Positions 24,747 to 48,539 of a stretch of 64,000 nucleotides of DNA are shown piece after piece. Numbering within the stretch: the stretch's first letter is position 1; the number at the start of each line of letters is the position of its first letter. The notes below the pieces were generated by a model. The model saw nothing but the letters and a program-made list of their open reading frames with translations. It ran no database searches and was not told where the DNA came from. A program made the position numbers and the translations under genes. Source of the stretch: Ceratopteris richardii (taxonomy: Eukaryota > Streptophyta > Polypodiopsida > Polypodiales > Pteridaceae); contig CM035433.1 of the NCBI GenBank assembly GCA_020310875.1, positions 109,180,952 through 109,244,951 on the forward strand, in the 5' to 3' direction.

Positions 24747-25825
24747 TGTTGGTGCATTTTACCCAAGCCTAAATGCTTGATATGCTTGATATTATCCTCA
24801 TTTGTAAGTCACATGAGTAGTCATATGAACACCTCTTGTAAAAGAGTACATTTTATCTCTTGTAAATGGAAAAAGAAAAAAGGAAAAGGATGGCTTATCT
24901 CATCCATGATGTAAAAGCAAATTCGTGGCTCTAACTACCTAAAACCATGAAATTTAGAGCTGAGGGAATCTCTCCTAACTTTTGGGATCACTTTTAGGTG
25001 GAGCCATTCGAATTCGAATTCAAAACTCCCTCCAAGAATAGCTATAAAAGGAGCAAGAAGGAAGAGGTGATTAGCAAGCCTTGTACGTGACCACTTCATG
25101 TCATTTTGTAGAGATTGAAGAGCTTACTCCATAGCTCTATCATTCTACTCCCATTGTGCAAAGATTCATTGCCAATGTCGTTGTAATCATATATGAATTT
25201 ATACATTTATCATCATTCACTTCTCTGTTTTGTTCTCTGCTATACTCACTCAGAGCAGTACCTTCAGAAGGTCATTTCTCGAGTTCTACTGATCCTTTTT
25301 CAGTGGTTTAACGTGCGTTGGATAGCTCTTACTGTCTAGTTTGTTCATATCAATTTTCAAGGTCATTGAATTTATAGTTTTGGAGATATCTGCATTTTAC
25401 TGCTCACTGGTCTATCTCTGCAGAGCCCCGAGAATGGTGGGCATGTTCCAGAAATTGATAAATCTTGTTCTCAGTGCTCAGTCCATCATTTGAAGTGTTT
25501 TAACTTGGATTGGGAAGCTTGCTAAGTCTATTTGCTATGCCCAAAAGGAATTTTTCTAATTCCTACCAGGTTGAGAGCACTGTTCATTTTTTCCAGCAGG
25601 TGTATGTCCAAAAATAGCAAGTTTTGGAAGCTAGTCATTTCGCAACTAGTCTGTCTTGACTTAAACTTTTGGGATACATGTTCCAAAGTACTTGGCTGAT
25701 ATTTTGGTGGATTTAGGAAGCTCAAAGGGTCTTCTAATCATCTCTGAAGTCTCAGTTGGCTGGTGTGAAGTTGGTTGTAGCAGCACCAACTCATCTTTGG
25801 ATTGCATCCACCATCTCTCTTCACA
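24747..25825 (+). repeat. 5' LTR of Copia-G
   Basis: A 1079-bp LTR starting TGTTGGTGCATT and ending CTCTTCACA, directly followed by the primer site. A TATA-like box (agctataaaagg) lies near 25042. It matches 44289-45368 almost base for base. Confidence 0.95.
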
Positions 25826-25826
25826 G

Positions 25827-25838
25827 TGGTATCAGAGC
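25827..25838 (+). other. Primer binding site of Copia-G
   Basis: tggtatcagagc is complementary to the 3' end of initiator tRNA-Met, the usual primer for plant Copia elements. It lies one base after the LTR. Confidence 0.92.
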
Positions 25839-28328
25839 ATAGTCAAGCAACATGGGAGATGGATTTCCATCAACAATTGACAAATTGGATCGAAACAACT
25901 ACCCGGCATGGTCTCTAAGGATGGAGGCTTACCTTCAAGGGAGGAATCTATATGGATTCATATCCGGAGATGAAGCAATGCCAACCATGAGGAACAAAGG
26001 GCAACCATCACATGAAGAAGTGGAAGGACTTTCGAATTGGTGTTCGAAGGATGCACTTGCAAGGTCCTATATTCTAAACTCAATCTCTGATTTTCTTTTA
26101 CCTCATGTCAAGGGATGCAAGACATCAAGAGAGACCTGGAATGCACTTTGCTTCTTTCTTCTCTTCCAACACTCGAGCAAGGAAGAACCAATTGTGGATG
26201 GAGTTCACAACAATGAAGAAAAGCCCGAAGCAAAATGTGACTGATTAGGTCACAAAGATGAAGGAGATTTCCGACCAACTTGGAAGCATTGGAGAGGTAA
26301 TTGAAGAGGAGCAAATCATAAGACAAATCATGAATGGAATCAAAGTAGATGACAAGTGGGAGTCATTCACAACAGCCATGGATTTATACATGGATATGCA
26401 TGTACCCGACCTCAACACACTCATGGGCCAACTCTTCACTCATGAAGCAAAGATTATCAAAGGTGGTGAGTCCTCAAGAGGTAATCAAACTTCTACCTTA
26501 TATTCTAATAAATCTAAGGTCAAGGACAAGTCAAAGAATAGGAAGAATGAAGATGAAGGAAGCTCTTTCCAAGAAAACTTTGCAGGTAGAGGAAGAGCTA
26601 GAGGAAGAGGTAGAGGTGGAAAGCAAGGCAGGGGGAGATTCCAATCATCTCAACCTTGCAACATATGTGGCTTATCTAACCATACGACTGAAGAATGTTT
26701 CAAGAACCCGAGGAACTCAAGAGGAAGAGGATTCAATAGAGGTGGCTATGGATCAAATAGAGGTAGATACAATGGAGGCTACAACAACAACAACTACTAC
26801 AACAACAATTACAACAACAACAACAACTATCAAAGTGGCCATAGAGGAAGAAGAGATTACAATAACTATGCAGAGGACCAAAGTCAAGAAGATTCATTAT
26901 TGATTATGAATCTGTCAGCAAAGAAGGGTAAGGATGATGATCACATATTTTACATTGATTCGGGATGCTCAAACCATGTAGTAGGAAATGTGGCTTTACT
27001 TTCTGATTTGGAAGATCCTCATAACAAGCATGAAGTGCAGACAGGAGATGACACAAAGCACTCAGTGGAGAAGATAGGTAATGTGAAGACATCAGATGGG
27101 AATATGAACCTCTTAAGCAAAGTCTTGTATGTCCCTACAATTACCAAAAATTTAATAAGTGTTGGATAGATTGTTGAAAAAGGATTGCAGGTTAGATTCA
27201 ATCGATTTGGAGCATATGTTGAAGACCCAAGGCAAGGCTTTCGAAGGATTGCCAAAGGAGAAAAGACACGAAGGCTTTTCACTTTTGAAGTGGAAGATAC
27301 AAAGAACATAGCTTTGTTTAGCTATGGATCTCAAACTCTAACAGAGTTGGAGATATGGCACAAAAGGCTTGCTCACATTGGTGAGAAGACACTCAAACAG
27401 ATTTGCAGGGACCAAAGTGTACTTGGTTTGCCTAATATCACAAGGCAACACAAGTGTGAAGCTTGTCAACTCGGCAAGGCTCATAGACAACCTTTCAATA
27501 AGAAAGGATTTATGTATCAAATTCCTTTGGATCTAGTGCACACGGATGTGTGGGGTCCAAGTAAGGAGCCATCTATATCAGGCTCAAGATATTATGTGTC
27601 TTTCATAGATGATTGTAGCAGGTGGACTATTCTATTTTTCATGAAGCACAAGGATGAAGTGTTTAATTGCTTTAAGAAGTATATTGCTCTTGTTCAAAAC
27701 CAAACAGGTAGGACTTTGAAAAGACTCAGATCAGATGGTGGAGGAGAATACTTTTCTTCTGAATTTGATGCCTTCTTGCATGAAAGAGGCATTAAAAGGG
27801 AAGTCACTACAAGGTATACACCCGAACTCAATGGTGTAGCAGAGAGGAGGAACAGAGCTATTGTCGAAGCAGCAAGGTCCATGCTCAACGAAAAGGGATT
27901 GCCAAACTACCTATGGGCAGAGGCTGTGTCTACAGCCACATATCTCATAAATAGACTTCCATCTAAGTCACTAGATGGAACCACTCCATATGAAGTGTGG
28001 AATGGAAGAAGACCTAGTCTAGAGCATTGTAAAATCTTTGGATGCTTAGCCTATGCTCACATTCCTTCTCAAGTAAGAGGGAAATTGGATCCCAAGGCAG
28101 AGAAATGTGTATTCATTGGTTATGATCAAAACCAAAAAGGATATAGATTGTACAATCCAACCAATAAAGGATTTTCTGTGAGTAGAGATGTAATTTTTGA
28201 TGAAAACAAATCATGGTTTGATGATGACAGGAAAGTGAAGCTGCCTTATGACTTGGATGAAGATTTTCCATCACTTCAACCAAAGGAACCAAAGCACATT
28301 GAAGAAAGTGATTCGGAGATTGACCTAG

Positions 28329-28340
28329 CACTACAAGAAA
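28329..28340 (+). repeat. Left terminal inverted repeat of the CACTA element
   Basis: CACTACAAGAAA. The first nine bases are the exact reverse complement of the right end. Confidence 0.95.
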
Positions 28341-28346
28341 AAGGGG

Positions 28347-28585
28347 GGCGTAGCGACGCCCCCGAATCGGGAAAAAAACGAAAACCGTCGCTTATGCGAC
28401 GAAACCGTCGCATAAGCGACGGTAAAAATTTCAGATTTTTTTTTTTGGCCGAGCATCGTCGCATAAGCGACGATAGCGTCGCATAAGCGACGCTAAACCA
28501 GAAGCGTCGCTAGTAGCGTCGCAGGTTAGCGACGCACTTACCGACGATGGCAAACTGCAGAGCGTCGCATATGCGACGCTCTGGA
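28347..28585. repeat. Left subterminal repeat array of the CACTA element
   Basis: The array has about ten occurrences, in both orientations, of a CGTCGC or GCGACG core. Several are combined as the 16-base palindrome CGTCGCATAAGCGACG. In En/Spm elements TNPA binds short subterminal repeats and transposase recognises the termini, so these are the probable binding sites. The array is GC-rich against an AT-rich background. Confidence 0.88.
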
Positions 28586-28609
28586 ATGTAAAAAAAAAAA
28601 TTCAATTCT

Positions 28610-28629
28610 CCCGGCACATTTGTGCCGGG
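28610..28629. promoter_or_regulatory. Perfect 9-bp inverted repeat beside the left array
   Basis: CCCGGCACA and TGTGCCGGG are separated by two T bases. It lies between the subterminal array and a GA-rich tract (28657-28705) that probably belongs to the TNPA-like 5' leader. Its role is unknown. It could be a protein-binding palindrome or an RNA hairpin at the start of the transcript. Confidence 0.5.
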
Positions 28630-28717
28630 CCTTGAACGCGAGGAAGAATATAGACCGAGAGAGAGAGAGAGACATACAGCGCGCGAGAGGGAGAGAGAGA
28701 AGCGAGACATACACAAG

Positions 28718-31500
28718 GTATGCGCACACACACACTCACACACACACATATACACGCATAGACACACACACACATACGCAGACACACACACACATACACA
28801 CAAATACACACATAGACACACATACACAAGACGCGCACACACATACACACACATAGACGGTCACACACATACACACACATATACACTCACAGACACATAC
28901 ACACATAATGATGCATCCACACACATACACATGCATACACACATAGACACACATATACACACACACACACATATGCATACACACACACATAGAGAGACAT
29001 ACACACACATACACATACATGCATACACATACACACATAAACACATACACACACATAGACACATACACACATAAACACATACACACTCATAGGTACACAC
29101 ACATACACATAGACACACACACATATAGTATATACACACACATGCACACATAGACACATACACACATACACATGCATACACACACATACACATGCATACA
29201 CACATACAGACACATATACACACACATACACACACATATATGCATACACACGTGACACACATAGAGAGACATACACACATAAACACATACATGCATACAT
29301 TTGCATACATAATGCATATGCATATGCATATAATGTACATACATACTTACATGCATACATAATGCACATGCATAGATACATACACACACAGATACATACA
29401 CACATAGACACATACACACACATGAACACATACATACTCATAGATACACACACATACACACACAGACACACATACACATAGACGCGCACACACATACACA
29501 CACATAGACGCTCACACACATACACACACATATACACTCACAGACACATACACACATAATGATGCATCCACACACATACACATGCATACACACATAGACA
29601 CACATATACACACACACATATGCATACACACACACATAGAGAGACATACACACACATACACATACATGCATACACATACACACATAAACACATACACACA
29701 CATAGACACATACACACATAAACACATACACACTCATAGGTACACACACATACACATAGACACACACACATATAGTATATACACACACATGCACACATAG
29801 ACACATACACACATACACATGCATACACACATACACATAGACACACACACATACACACATACACATAGACACACACACATACACACACATACACACATAA
29901 TGATGCATACAAACACATACACATGCATACACACATACAGACATGTACACACACATACACACATAATGATGCATACACACACATACACATGCATACACAC
30001 ATACAGACACATGTACACACACATTCACACACACATTCACACACATTCACACACATATACATACATGCATACATATTGCATATGCATATGCATACATACA
30101 TACTTACATGCATATGCATACACACACATATGCATACATACATACTTACATGCATATGCATACACATGCATATGCATACACATGCATATGCATACACATG
30201 CATATGCATATGCATACATAATGCATATGCATATGCATACATAATGCATATGCATATGCATACATAATGCATATGCATATGCATACATAATGCATATGCA
30301 TATGCATACATAATGCATATGCATACATAATGCATATGCATATGCATACATAATGCATATGCATATGCATACATAATGCATATGCATATGCATACATATG
30401 CATATGCATACATATGCATATGCATACATAATGCATATGCATATGCATACATACATACTTATATGCATACATAATGCACATGCTTACATACACTGTCATA
30501 ATGTATACACACACACATACACACATAGACACATACACACATAATTATGCATACACACACATACATATGCATACACACACATATGCATACATACATGCAT
30601 ACACATACACACACATAGATACATACATACACACTCATAGACACACACACATACACATAGACACACACACATATACACACACATACACACATAGACACAT
30701 GCACACGTAATGATGCATACACACATACACATGCATACATAGACACACATAATAATGCATACACACACATGCATACAAACATATACACACATATACACAC
30801 ACACATGCATACACACATATACACACACATATACACATATACACATATACACATACACATGCATACACACACACATGCATACACACATACAAACACATAT
30901 ACACACACACATACACACATAGATACATACACACGTAATGATGCATACACACATACACATGCATACATAGACACACATAATAATGCATACACACACATAC
31001 ATATGCATACACATACATATGCATACATACATGCATACACATACACACTTAGACACATAGACACACATAGATACATACATACATATAAACACATACACAC
31101 TCATAAACACACACACATACACATAGACACACACACATATACACACACATACACACATAGACACATGCACATGCAATGATGCATACACACGTACAAATGC
31201 ATACATAGACACACATAATGATGCATACACACACATACATATGCATACACACACATGCATACATACATGCATACACATACACACATAGATACATACACAC
31301 ACGTAGATACATACATATACATAAACACATACACACTCATAGACACACACACATACACATAGACAACACACACATATACCTACACACATACACACAGATG
31401 CATACACACACATACACATGCATGCACACACATACACATGCATACACACACATACACGTATATATATATTGATTTCTAACCATTTTGTTTTATATGTTAG
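28718..31500 (+). repeat. 2.7-kb CA/CATA-rich tract, likely the 5' leader intron of the TNPA-like gene
   Basis: Almost pure purine-pyrimidine alternation (ACACAT, ACATGC, ATAGAC words) fills this stretch, with a TGCATA-rich core at about 30060-30470. It has higher-order structure: a block near 28820-29190 repeats 651 bp later, and a unit around 30705 recurs near 30932. An exon-like donor (acacaag|gtatgc, 28718) and a good acceptor (tatatgttag, 31500) bound it, so the whole tract can be removed as an intron in the leader of the gene starting at 31506. All open frames inside it are low-complexity artefacts. Confidence 0.75.
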
Positions 31501-31505
31501 GTATT

Positions 31506-41082
<9,577 letters not shown>

Positions 41083-41801
41083 GATTTTAGACGTTGATTA
41101 TGACATTGGATTATGTATTTACATTGATATATACATATATTTATCTATATATTTTTCATTTCAGTCATGTTTTGAATTGTGTGTATGGTATTAAGTAATG
41201 AAGAGTTTTGTTCTATTGATTTTTATTATTGTTTATATTAAGCATGTGTTTTAATACTTTAATTATATAATTCATTCATATGTGTGTACCTAAGTGTATA
41301 TATGTGTGTGTATATGTATGTATGTGCATGTGTATGTGTGTGTATATGTATGTATGTGCATGTGTATGTGTGTGTATATGTATGTATGTGCATGTGCATG
41401 TATAAGTGCATATGTGTGTATGAGTATGTGCATGTGCATGTGTATGTGTGTATATGTATATGCATGTATATGTATAACTCTATGTGTATGTGTGTGTATG
41501 TGCATGTATATGTGTATATGTGCATGTGTATGTGTGCATATATGTATGTATATGCATGTGCATGTATAAGTGTATATGTATGTATCAATATGTGCATGTT
41601 CTTGTGTATGTGTGTGTATATGTATAACTCTATGTGTATGTGTGTGTATGTGCATGTATATGTGTATATGTAGGTATATGCATGTGTGTGTGCTTCTTCA
41701 TCATGTATAAGTGTATGAGTGCATATCAATAAGTGTGAGTATGGTATGTAATGAAAATAACACAATTCAAATGATCTACAAATAATAGAAATTGTACTTA
41801 C
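41083..41801. repeat. TNPA-like 3' flank and TG/TATG-rich tract within the SET-gene intron
   Basis: Just after the TNPA-like stop is AT-rich sequence without a gene. From about 41280 to 41700 simple TGTGTA and TGCATG words form an imperfect repeat with recurring blocks (for example ctatgtgtatgtgtgtgtat at about 41490 and 41630). On the minus strand the whole stretch is the first intron of the SET gene. Confidence 0.75.
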
Positions 41802-41844
41802 AATTGTGATCCATAGTTTTTGCTTGGTTAGCTTCTTGAATAAC

Positions 41845-41870
41845 CTGCAATAAAAAGAGAGAAGAGAAAG

Positions 41871-41908
<38 letters not shown>

Positions 41909-42214
41909 TCTAGAGAGAGAGAGAGAGAGATCTAGAGAGAGAGAGATATCTAGAGAGAGAGAGTGAGATCTAGAGAGAGATCTAGAGAGAGATCTAGAGA
42001 GAGAGAGAGAAAATTCAAAGAGACAAAGATGTAGAAAGAGAGAAACAAAGACAGAGGGAGACAATAACAGAGAGCTTAAGCAAAACAACAATTCTGCATA
42101 TACTTGCTTCAGTTCGTAAGCGCAGCGCAATTGCGAACGTTGGAGAGCTCTTCGATCGGATGCGTGAAAATGCCGATTGCAGAGCCTCCAACGTTTTAAT
42201 TTTTGTCCGTCAAC
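41845..42214 (-). promoter_or_regulatory. Probable 5' leader and promoter region of the SET/TNPD transcription unit
   Basis: No protein. A GA-rich tract (about 41850-42010, CT-rich on the transcribed strand, with repeated agatctagagag blocks) lies just upstream of the acceptor at 41845-41846 on the minus strand, so it would be leader intron. Further out is a less simple, GC-richer segment (42110-42200) with a 10-bp inverted repeat aacgttggag / ctccaacgtt around 42137 and 42190, next to the subterminal array. This layout mirrors the left end. Confidence 0.45.
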
Positions 42215-42500
42215 AGATCGTCGCATAAGCGATGCAACGCGTCGTCGTATAAGCGATGCAATAGACCGTCGCTTATAAACCGTCGCATAAGCGACGCTTT
42301 TTAGCGTCGCATAAGCGACGCTAAAGAGCGTCGCTTAAGCGACGCCATTAACAAGCGTCGTTTATGCGACGTTAGACATATACCGTCGCAAATACCGTCG
42401 TTTTTTGCGTCGTATAATCGACGGTCCGCGCTCGACGGTATTTCCGACGCAAGTTGCAATTTTACAGCGACGAAATTCTGTCGCGTTAACCGTCGCTACA
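42215..42500. repeat. Right subterminal repeat array of the CACTA element
   Basis: A dozen or so CGTCGC or GCGACG cores occur in both orientations, several in the palindromic form CGTCGCATAAGCGACG (for example at about 42276-42320). It is the same motif as the left array. Likely TNPA binding sites. Confidence 0.88.
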
Positions 42501-42508
42501 TGCCCGTA

Positions 42509-42520
42509 TTCCTTGTAGTG
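42509..42520 (-). repeat. Right terminal inverted repeat of the CACTA element
   Basis: The plus strand ends CTTGTAGTG at 42520, the exact complement of the left terminus, followed by the duplicated TAG and resumed Copia-G coding sequence. Confidence 0.95.
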
Positions 42521-44273
42521 TAGAAGACTTGGAAAGACTAAAGCTATGGAAGAACAAAGGAAAAGCAAAGATGCAGGATGCTACATATGGACCCGAGAGC
42601 TCACATCAACCACTTAGAAGGTCTTCAAGGGAGAAGAAGAAACCAGAGAGGTTTGGTTATGATACTTCTTTGGTCACCAAGCACTCAATCTACATTGCAA
42701 AGGATTCAACCAATGAAGAACCTACCACATTTGAAGAAGCACAAAGCAAGAAAGCTTGGAGAGATGCAATGGATGAAGAAATGGAAGCCTTGAAGGAGAA
42801 TGACACTTGGGAGCTTGTACCTAACAAGCCATCTATGAAGATAATCGGATCTCGATGGATATACAAAATCAAGAGGAATCTAGATGGAAGTATAAATAGA
42901 CACAAAGCAAGGTTAGTTGCTAAAGGGTTTGCTCAAACCCATGGTATTGATTATGAGGAGACTTTCTCTCCTGTTGCAAAATGCCTACAATTAGGGTTCT
43001 CATTAGTCTTGCTGCATCTAGAAATTGGAATCTTTATCAACTTGATGTAAAGAATGCTTTCTTGAATGGATGGATTTCTGAGGAAGTGTATATGGCACAA
43101 CCTCCTGGATATGAGGATGCACATCATCCTAACTATGTATGCAAACTAAAGAAAGCTTTGTATGGATTGAAGCAAGCTCCAAGAGCTTGGAATTTCAGAT
43201 TGGTGACTTATTTGCAGGACCCAGGATTCAAAGCTAGCAAGGCGGATACCTCTTTGTTCATAAAGAGGAATGGATATGAAGTGATCTATTTATGTGTGTA
43301 TGTTGATGATATTATTATCACAGGCAATGATCTTGAAGGAATCAAACAAGTAAAGGCTCAAATGAAGGAGGAGTTCAAAATAAGTGACCTCGGACCACTC
43401 ACTTATTTTCTTGGATTGGAGTTGATCTACACAGATTCAGGTATTTACATCACACAAAGGAAGTATGTCCATGACATGCTCGTCAAGTTCAAGATGGAAA
43501 ATACCAAGTGTGCAGGTACACCTATGGAGCAAAATCATAAGCTTAGTGCTTATGAAGGAGAGCCAATTGAAGACATCACAAGCTATCAAAGCTTGGTTGG
43601 AAGTTTGAACTATGCAACACTCACAAGGGTGGATATATGCTATAGTGTTAGCATATTGAGTCAGTTTATGCATAAGCCGAGAAGACCACATATGGAAGCG
43701 GCCAAGAGAGTCCTCAAGTACCTAAAGGGGACCATGAATGAAGGTTTGTTCTATTCATATACTTCAGATATTGAGCTAAAGGTCTACTCAGATGCAAATT
43801 GGGCCGGATCTAAAGATGATAGAAGAAGCACATCAGGGTATATATCATTTGCAGGTTCAAAAATCATTTCTTGGTCATCGAAGAAGCAACCAACCGTGGC
43901 ATTATCTTCTACTGAAGCAGAATATAGAGGTTTGGCTAATGCAACTCAAGAAATCATGTGGTTAAAGTCTTTGTACACAGATCTTGGACTTCATTCTTCA
44001 ACACCTCATATTTTTGGTGACAACACAAGGTCACTACATCTAGTAGCTAATCCGGTATACCATGCTAGAACCAAGCATATTGAAGTCCACTACCATTACG
44101 TAAGGGAGAAGCTAATGAGCAAGGATATTCAACTATCCTATGTCTCTACAGATATGCAATGTGCAGACATGTTGACTAAAGCTCTTGATGGTACAAAGTT
44201 TAGATTCAAGTTGATGATTGGCTTGCAGGAAATCAAGGACAATTGAAGACTTATTTGGAGGCCAAGCATGTTA

Positions 44274-44288
44274 GGCTTGAGGGGGAGC
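44274..44288 (+). other. Polypurine tract of Copia-G
   Basis: ggcttgagggggagc lies immediately before the 3' LTR. The identical tract precedes the Copia-B2 LTR at 53831-53845. Confidence 0.9.
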
Positions 44289-45368
44289 TGTTGGTGCATT
44301 TTACCCAAGCCTACATGCTTGATATGCTTGATATTATCCTCATTTGTAAGTCACATGAGTAGTCATATGAACACCTCTTGTAAAAGAGTACATTTTATCT
44401 CTTGTAAATGGAAAAAGAAAAAAGGAAAAGGATGGCTTACCTCATCCATGATGTAAAAGCAAATTCGTGGCTCTAACTACCTAAAACCACGAAATTTAGA
44501 GCTGAGGGAATCTCTCCTAACTTTGGGGATCACTTTTAGGTGGAGCCATTTGAATTCGAAAATTCAAAACTCCCTCCAAGAATAGCTATAAAAGGAGCAA
44601 GAAGGAAGAGGTGATTAGCAAGCCTTGTACGTGACCACTTCATGTCATTTTGTAGAGATTGAAGAGCTTACTCCATAGCTCTATCATTCTACTCCCATTG
44701 TGCAAAGATTCATTGCCAATGTGGTTGTAATCATATATGAATTTATACATTTATCATCATTCACTTCTCTGTTTTGTTCTCTGCTATACTCACTCAGAGT
44801 AGTACCTTCAAAAGGTCATATCTCGAGTTCTACTGATCCTTTTTCAGTGATTTAACGTGCGTTGGATAGCTCTTACTGTCTAGTTTCTTATATCAATTTT
44901 CAAGGTCATTGAATTTATAGTTTTGGAGATATCTGCATTTTACTGCTCACTGGTCTATCTCTATAGAGCCCCGAGAATGGTGGGCATGTTGCAGAAATTG
45001 ATAAATCTTGTTCTCAGTGCTCAGTCCATCATTTGAAGTGTTTTAACTTGGATTGGGAAGCTTGCTAAGTATATTTGCTATGCCCAAAAGGAATGTTTCT
45101 AATTCCTACCAGGTTGAGAGCACTGTTCATTTTTTCCAGTAGGTGTATGTCCAAAAATAGCAAGTTTTGGGAGCTAGTCATTTTGCAACTAGTCTGTCTT
45201 GACTTAGACTTTTGGGATACATGTTCCAAAGTACTTGGCTGATATTTTGGTGGATTTAAGATGCTCAAAGGGTCTTCTAATCATCTCTGAAGTCTCAGTT
45301 GGCTGGTGTGAATCTGGTTGTAGCATCACCAACTCATCTTTGGATTGCATCCACCATCTCTCTTCACA
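44289..45368 (+). repeat. 3' LTR of Copia-G
   Basis: A 1080-bp copy of 24747-25825 with roughly 27 differences by eye, followed by the ATCAT duplication and Gypsy-E integrase sequence. Confidence 0.95.
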
Positions 45369-48300
45369 ATCATGAGTACGAGCTTGCCGCAACTGCACTT
45401 CTTGAAGGGTCAGAAAACTTTCCCAGTGATGTTCATCCAAGTCTCTGAGTGTGTCCAACCAAAATGGGAAAGATTCCTCAGGTAACATTTTCTGAGAGAT
45501 GGCTACGCCTAAGCTTGGCACTACAATTTCCATTGGCGCTATTGCTTCCAGCCCATAGGCAAGCTTGAAAGGAGTCAGTTCGGTTGCTACTTTATATGTA
45601 GTCCGGTATGCCCATAAGACTGCAGGTAGTAACTGATCCCATCTTTCTGGTGATTCCACAATCAGTTTACGAAGCATAGTTAACAGCGTTTTGTTTGTAC
45701 TCTCAGCTAAGCCATTAGCACGAGGATAATACGGTGAACTCAATTTATGCAGAATCTGAAAAGTGTGTGTGAGCACTCGCATTAAATTGTTGACAAAGTG
45801 TGTCCCTTGATCTGTCACAAGCTCCAAAGGTAATCCATAACGCGGAAACACGTCCTTCATCAGACATTTTGCCATCGAAACAACTGTAGCGGACTGTAAG
45901 GCCCAAGCTTCTGCCCATCTGGTAGCGTAATCTGTGCAGGTTAGGATGTAGCGATTGTTGTTGAGGGTCGCTGGTGGTGTGATTGGTCCAATACAATCAA
46001 GATCCCATTTCTAAAAAGGTTCCAAAGGTAATACAGGTTGTAGAGGGAAGAAGTGGCGTTGTTAAGGCTGTCCAGATTGCTGACAAGTGTCACACTGCTG
46101 CAGAAACTGAGTTACATCTTTATACGTAGTAGGCCACCAAAGCCCACTTTGCAGAATTTTCCGGTGCGTTAAATCTGCTGCAAAATGTCCACCGGATGGT
46201 ATTGAATGTGCCATAGCAATAACCGAGTTAACTTCATGTGGGGGAATACAACAAAGTAAGACACCAGTATGATCCATGTAGTACAAATGTTCGGCAATCA
46301 ACCGGAATCTACGACTGTAAACTGTAATTTTCCGACGCATAGCAGGAGAAGTTTGAGGGGGAAGACATCCATCGGTAAGAAAGGTTAATAATTGATCATA
46401 GTAGGTAGGTGTCACAGGAGGTTCTGCAGATTCATCACTAGTCGTTTCAGTAACATAAATTGCTGGTGTGGTGTCATCAATGCCCACTGGAGCTTCACCG
46501 GAATCCAATCGAGAGAGAAAATCTGCTAATGCATGGGCAGTGCCGGGTCGATGAATCACTGCATAATCAAATTCTTGTAACAATAAAACCCAACGTGCCA
46601 AGCGACCACCTAAATGCTGCTGCTGGACCAGATATACAAGTGCAGCATGATCTACATGAAAGGTGAATTTTCGGCCTAACAAATAATGTCGGAATTTCTT
46701 TACAGAATACACCAAACCGAGACATTCTCTTTCAGTCACTGAATAATTCCTTTCAGCAGGAGCAAATCTACGACTTGCGTAATAGACAGGTCGGAACCAC
46801 TTATCAGTTTGCTGCATTAAAACACTTCCAATTGCTATGTCTGAGGCATCGATGAAGACGTGGAACGGGCGTTCCCAATCCGGGGGTTGCAAAATTGGTG
46901 CCTGAGTTAATAATTCTTTTAAACGATCAAAGGTAGTTTGACATTCTGGAGTCCAGTCGAACTGTTGTGGAGTGCTCGTCATGAGTCGATTAAGTGGTGT
47001 GGCGAGATGAGCTAACCACCATAAATGGCGACCATGCCACCGAAGCTGTCCCAGGAATCACATAACTTCTTTTGGCATGGTAGGCACAGGTGCTTCCAAC
47101 ACAGCTGTAACTTTGTCTGGATCAGTTGTATGCCTTGTGCAGATATAATATGACCAAGTAGTTTACCACAAGAAACCACAAAAACAGATTTTGTCGAGTT
47201 CAGGCAGAGTCGATATTCACGGCATTTCTCAAAACAACACCGTAAGTGATACAGGTGTGCCACAATCTTGCCGAATAAGGAGAAGTCATCTAAGTATACT
47301 TGCATAAAAGAAGTGAGGTAGGGTGAAAAGATTTCCTGCATACAACGTTGAAAGGTACTGGGAGCATTCCTTAACCCAAACCACATGACCGTACAAGCAA
47401 AAACACCCCAATTGGTAATGAAAGCAGTTTTTGGTATGTCTTGTTCAGCCATTCTGACCTGGTTATAACCACTGTAACCGTCCAAAAAGGAGTACATCTC
47501 ATGTCCAGCCACTCTGTCCAGCATTGTGTCAAGAAAGGGAAGAGAAAATGGATCAGGCACCATAGCTGTATACAGTTTCCGGTAATCTACACAGATTCGA
47601 AGCTGCTTGTTTTTCTTTGGAACAATTACGATCGGAGAGATCCATTCAGCGTGCTCAATGGGGACAATGAATCCCACTTTTAGTAGCCGATCAAGTTCTG
47701 CCTTGACCTGTGCTGCATAGTTAGGATTCATTCGGTAGCTGGATTGTTTAATCGGTTTTGCTTCTGGTTTGAGCACGACCCGATGCTGATAGATGCGAGG
47801 ATCCAGACCTTTCATATCACGATAATCCCAGGCAAAAACATCAGAGAACTCACGAAGAAGCTGGATCAAATCTGCTTGAATGGCCTCAGACAATCCTGCC
47901 TTTATCTTGATAGGACGCGGGTTGCTTTCATCACCCAAATTATAGGTTACTAACTGGTCTTCCGGGACATAGAATTGACGAGGTTTCCCCGGATCGTCAG
48001 ATGTCTATAAGAATTGCTGCAAAGTAGCTCCATCCATAACATCGTTATTATCTGCATCCACCTCTCCTGTCACGGGAATAACTGTACATGCGGCCAAACT
48101 CCAAAAGTCCGTTACTGATTGCAGGTCTACAGTACCTAAGGAAATCAAATCTTCATTGTTCTTCAGAAATGCTTCTTCTTCATCGTCAGATAAGCCATCC
48201 AACATGTGGACCAACTCTGCTACATAAGGTCTAGCATGTAGTTCACAGGGCTGAATAGCATCCAATTTGACAACATATTTACGGTGGTTGTCTTTGAAAG

Positions 48301-48539
48301 TCAGTTCCTGTGCTGACCAATCCTGTATAACCTTAGCCTGTTTCAACCAAGGTCGGCCGAAAAGAAGATTATAATCGAGACTGGACTCGGGTAGTTCTAA
48401 TACTACAAAGGTCATCTTAAACGTTGTACCCTGCAAAGTGATCGGGACATTCCGTACGAGTCCCACTGGATGGACTCGGGATTGGTTGGCCATTCTTACA
48501 AAAAATTGGACAGGCTCAATTTGTGCAACAACCTAAGAA

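Noticed and set aside
28620-31472. Many long open frames rich in Cys, Val, Tyr or Thr, His on both strands
   Set aside because: They are translations of the CA/CATA repeat tract. Low-complexity sequence lacks stops in several frames at once. No start context or domain supports any of them.
41259-41765. Overlapping open frames after the TNPA-like stop
   Set aside because: They come from TGTGTA/TGCATG simple repeats and fall inside the SET-gene intron.
45204-45373. Extra C-terminal part of the Gypsy-E integrase
   Set aside because: The open frame simply continues into the Copia-G LTR. The integrase sequence resumes on the far side of the nested Copia near 24746.
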